A DNA stretch of 64,000 nt from Echinostoma caproni (Eukaryota > Platyhelminthes > Trematoda > Plagiorchiida > Echinostomatidae): positions 44,004 to 108,003 of the forward strand of contig UZAN01039860.1 of the NCBI GenBank assembly GCA_900618425.1. The letters run 5' to 3'. Numbering within the stretch: the stretch's first letter is position 1; every line of letters begins with the position of its first letter. The notes beneath the pieces were generated by a model that had not been told where the DNA came from, searched no databases, and worked only from the letters and a program-made list of their open reading frames with translations. Shown here one piece after another: positions 63,602 through 64,000 of this stretch. A program made the position numbers and the translations under genes.

Positions 63602-64000
63602 TAACTTTTGCAAGCACTGGAGCTCACATTTCAGTTAAAAAGCATACACGCTAACCGTCACAATGTACATAATCAACCGGGAGAAAAGTTTTCACAGGCA
63701 TGAACACATTCATAATCCAAGGTTAAGACAAAGTTCACTCGTTGTTCGCTCTTTGTTTGTGAGTAGACGAGCAAGATACGGTATAGGTGAATTGCGGTAT
63801 GCATTAATTCGAGATGAAATTTGACGAAATTGGGAGCGTGTTGAATGATGGGAATGACAAAGTGTCAGTTCTGCACGCAATGGGTGATCAGGATCTGTGA
63901 GGATCCTCTAGGCAAATTTCACACAGGAAGTTACGTGATACTCGGAAAGCTTTACAGCCAATTCATTCACAGGAATGGAAAAGACACGACTAATAATGGT
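63602..64000. other. Unassigned stretch to window end
   Basis: Nothing recognised. Confidence 0.5.

Noticed and set aside
1..64000. CRISPR arrays, bacterial operons, ribosome binding sites, intact tRNA or rRNA genes
   Set aside because: None were found; the sequence is clearly eukaryotic and no full tRNA cloverleaf or rRNA segment was recognised.

Overview
This window looks like nuclear DNA from a draft genome of a parasitic flatworm, most likely a trematode. It is AT-rich, has six runs of N, shows no operon-like gene packing, and carries many microsatellites and broken retroelements. The flatworm assignment rests on what the repeats resemble: Penelope-like elements with a GIY-YIG tail, RTE-like and CR1-like non-LTR reverse transcriptase remnants of the kind common in flukes and tapeworms, and a tRNA-headed short element whose body resembles the schistosome Sm-alpha SINE, including its hammerhead ribozyme. 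The family resemblances come from memory; no database search was possible.

Layout. 0-10 kb: a minus-strand Penelope-like fragment (about 1.5-1.8 kb), a plus-strand RTE-like reverse transcriptase tail (6.0-6.4 kb) and a plus-strand Penelope-like C-terminus (9.0-9.66 kb). 10-25 kb: mostly unassigned DNA with one CR1-like 3' end (15.6-16.1 kb, minus) and a composite microsatellite at 23.8 kb. 25-32 kb: the largest fossil, a CR1-like ORF2 on the minus strand (25.27-27.06 kb), two degenerate hammerhead/tRNA-type SINE copies (27.6 and 31.0 kb) and a 245 bp fold-back element with 47 bp terminal inverted repeats flanked by TA (31.4-31.65 kb). 35.5-36.0 kb: a second RTE-like tail (minus). 36-50 kb: simple repeats, the large gap at 42.4-43.3 kb, the best SINE copy (45.9-46.1 kb) and a Penelope-type hammerhead-like motif (47.5 kb). 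50-64 kb: two weak protein-coding candidates, a 60 nt hairpin at 53.6 kb, and otherwise DNA in which I recognise nothing.

No complete host gene could be identified. Three stretches are possible exons (44.4, 50.5 and 52.5-53.0 kb); only the last contains an open frame longer than chance would readily give in this much AT-rich DNA. Every recognisable element is broken by stops, frameshifts, deletions or truncation, so the window reads as intergenic or intronic DNA with a layered record of retrotransposition. The notable thread is ribozymes: several independent loci keep hammerhead core boxes, one copy with a stem II that still pairs through changes on both sides but with a substituted catalytic G, another with both core boxes intact but a damaged stem II.
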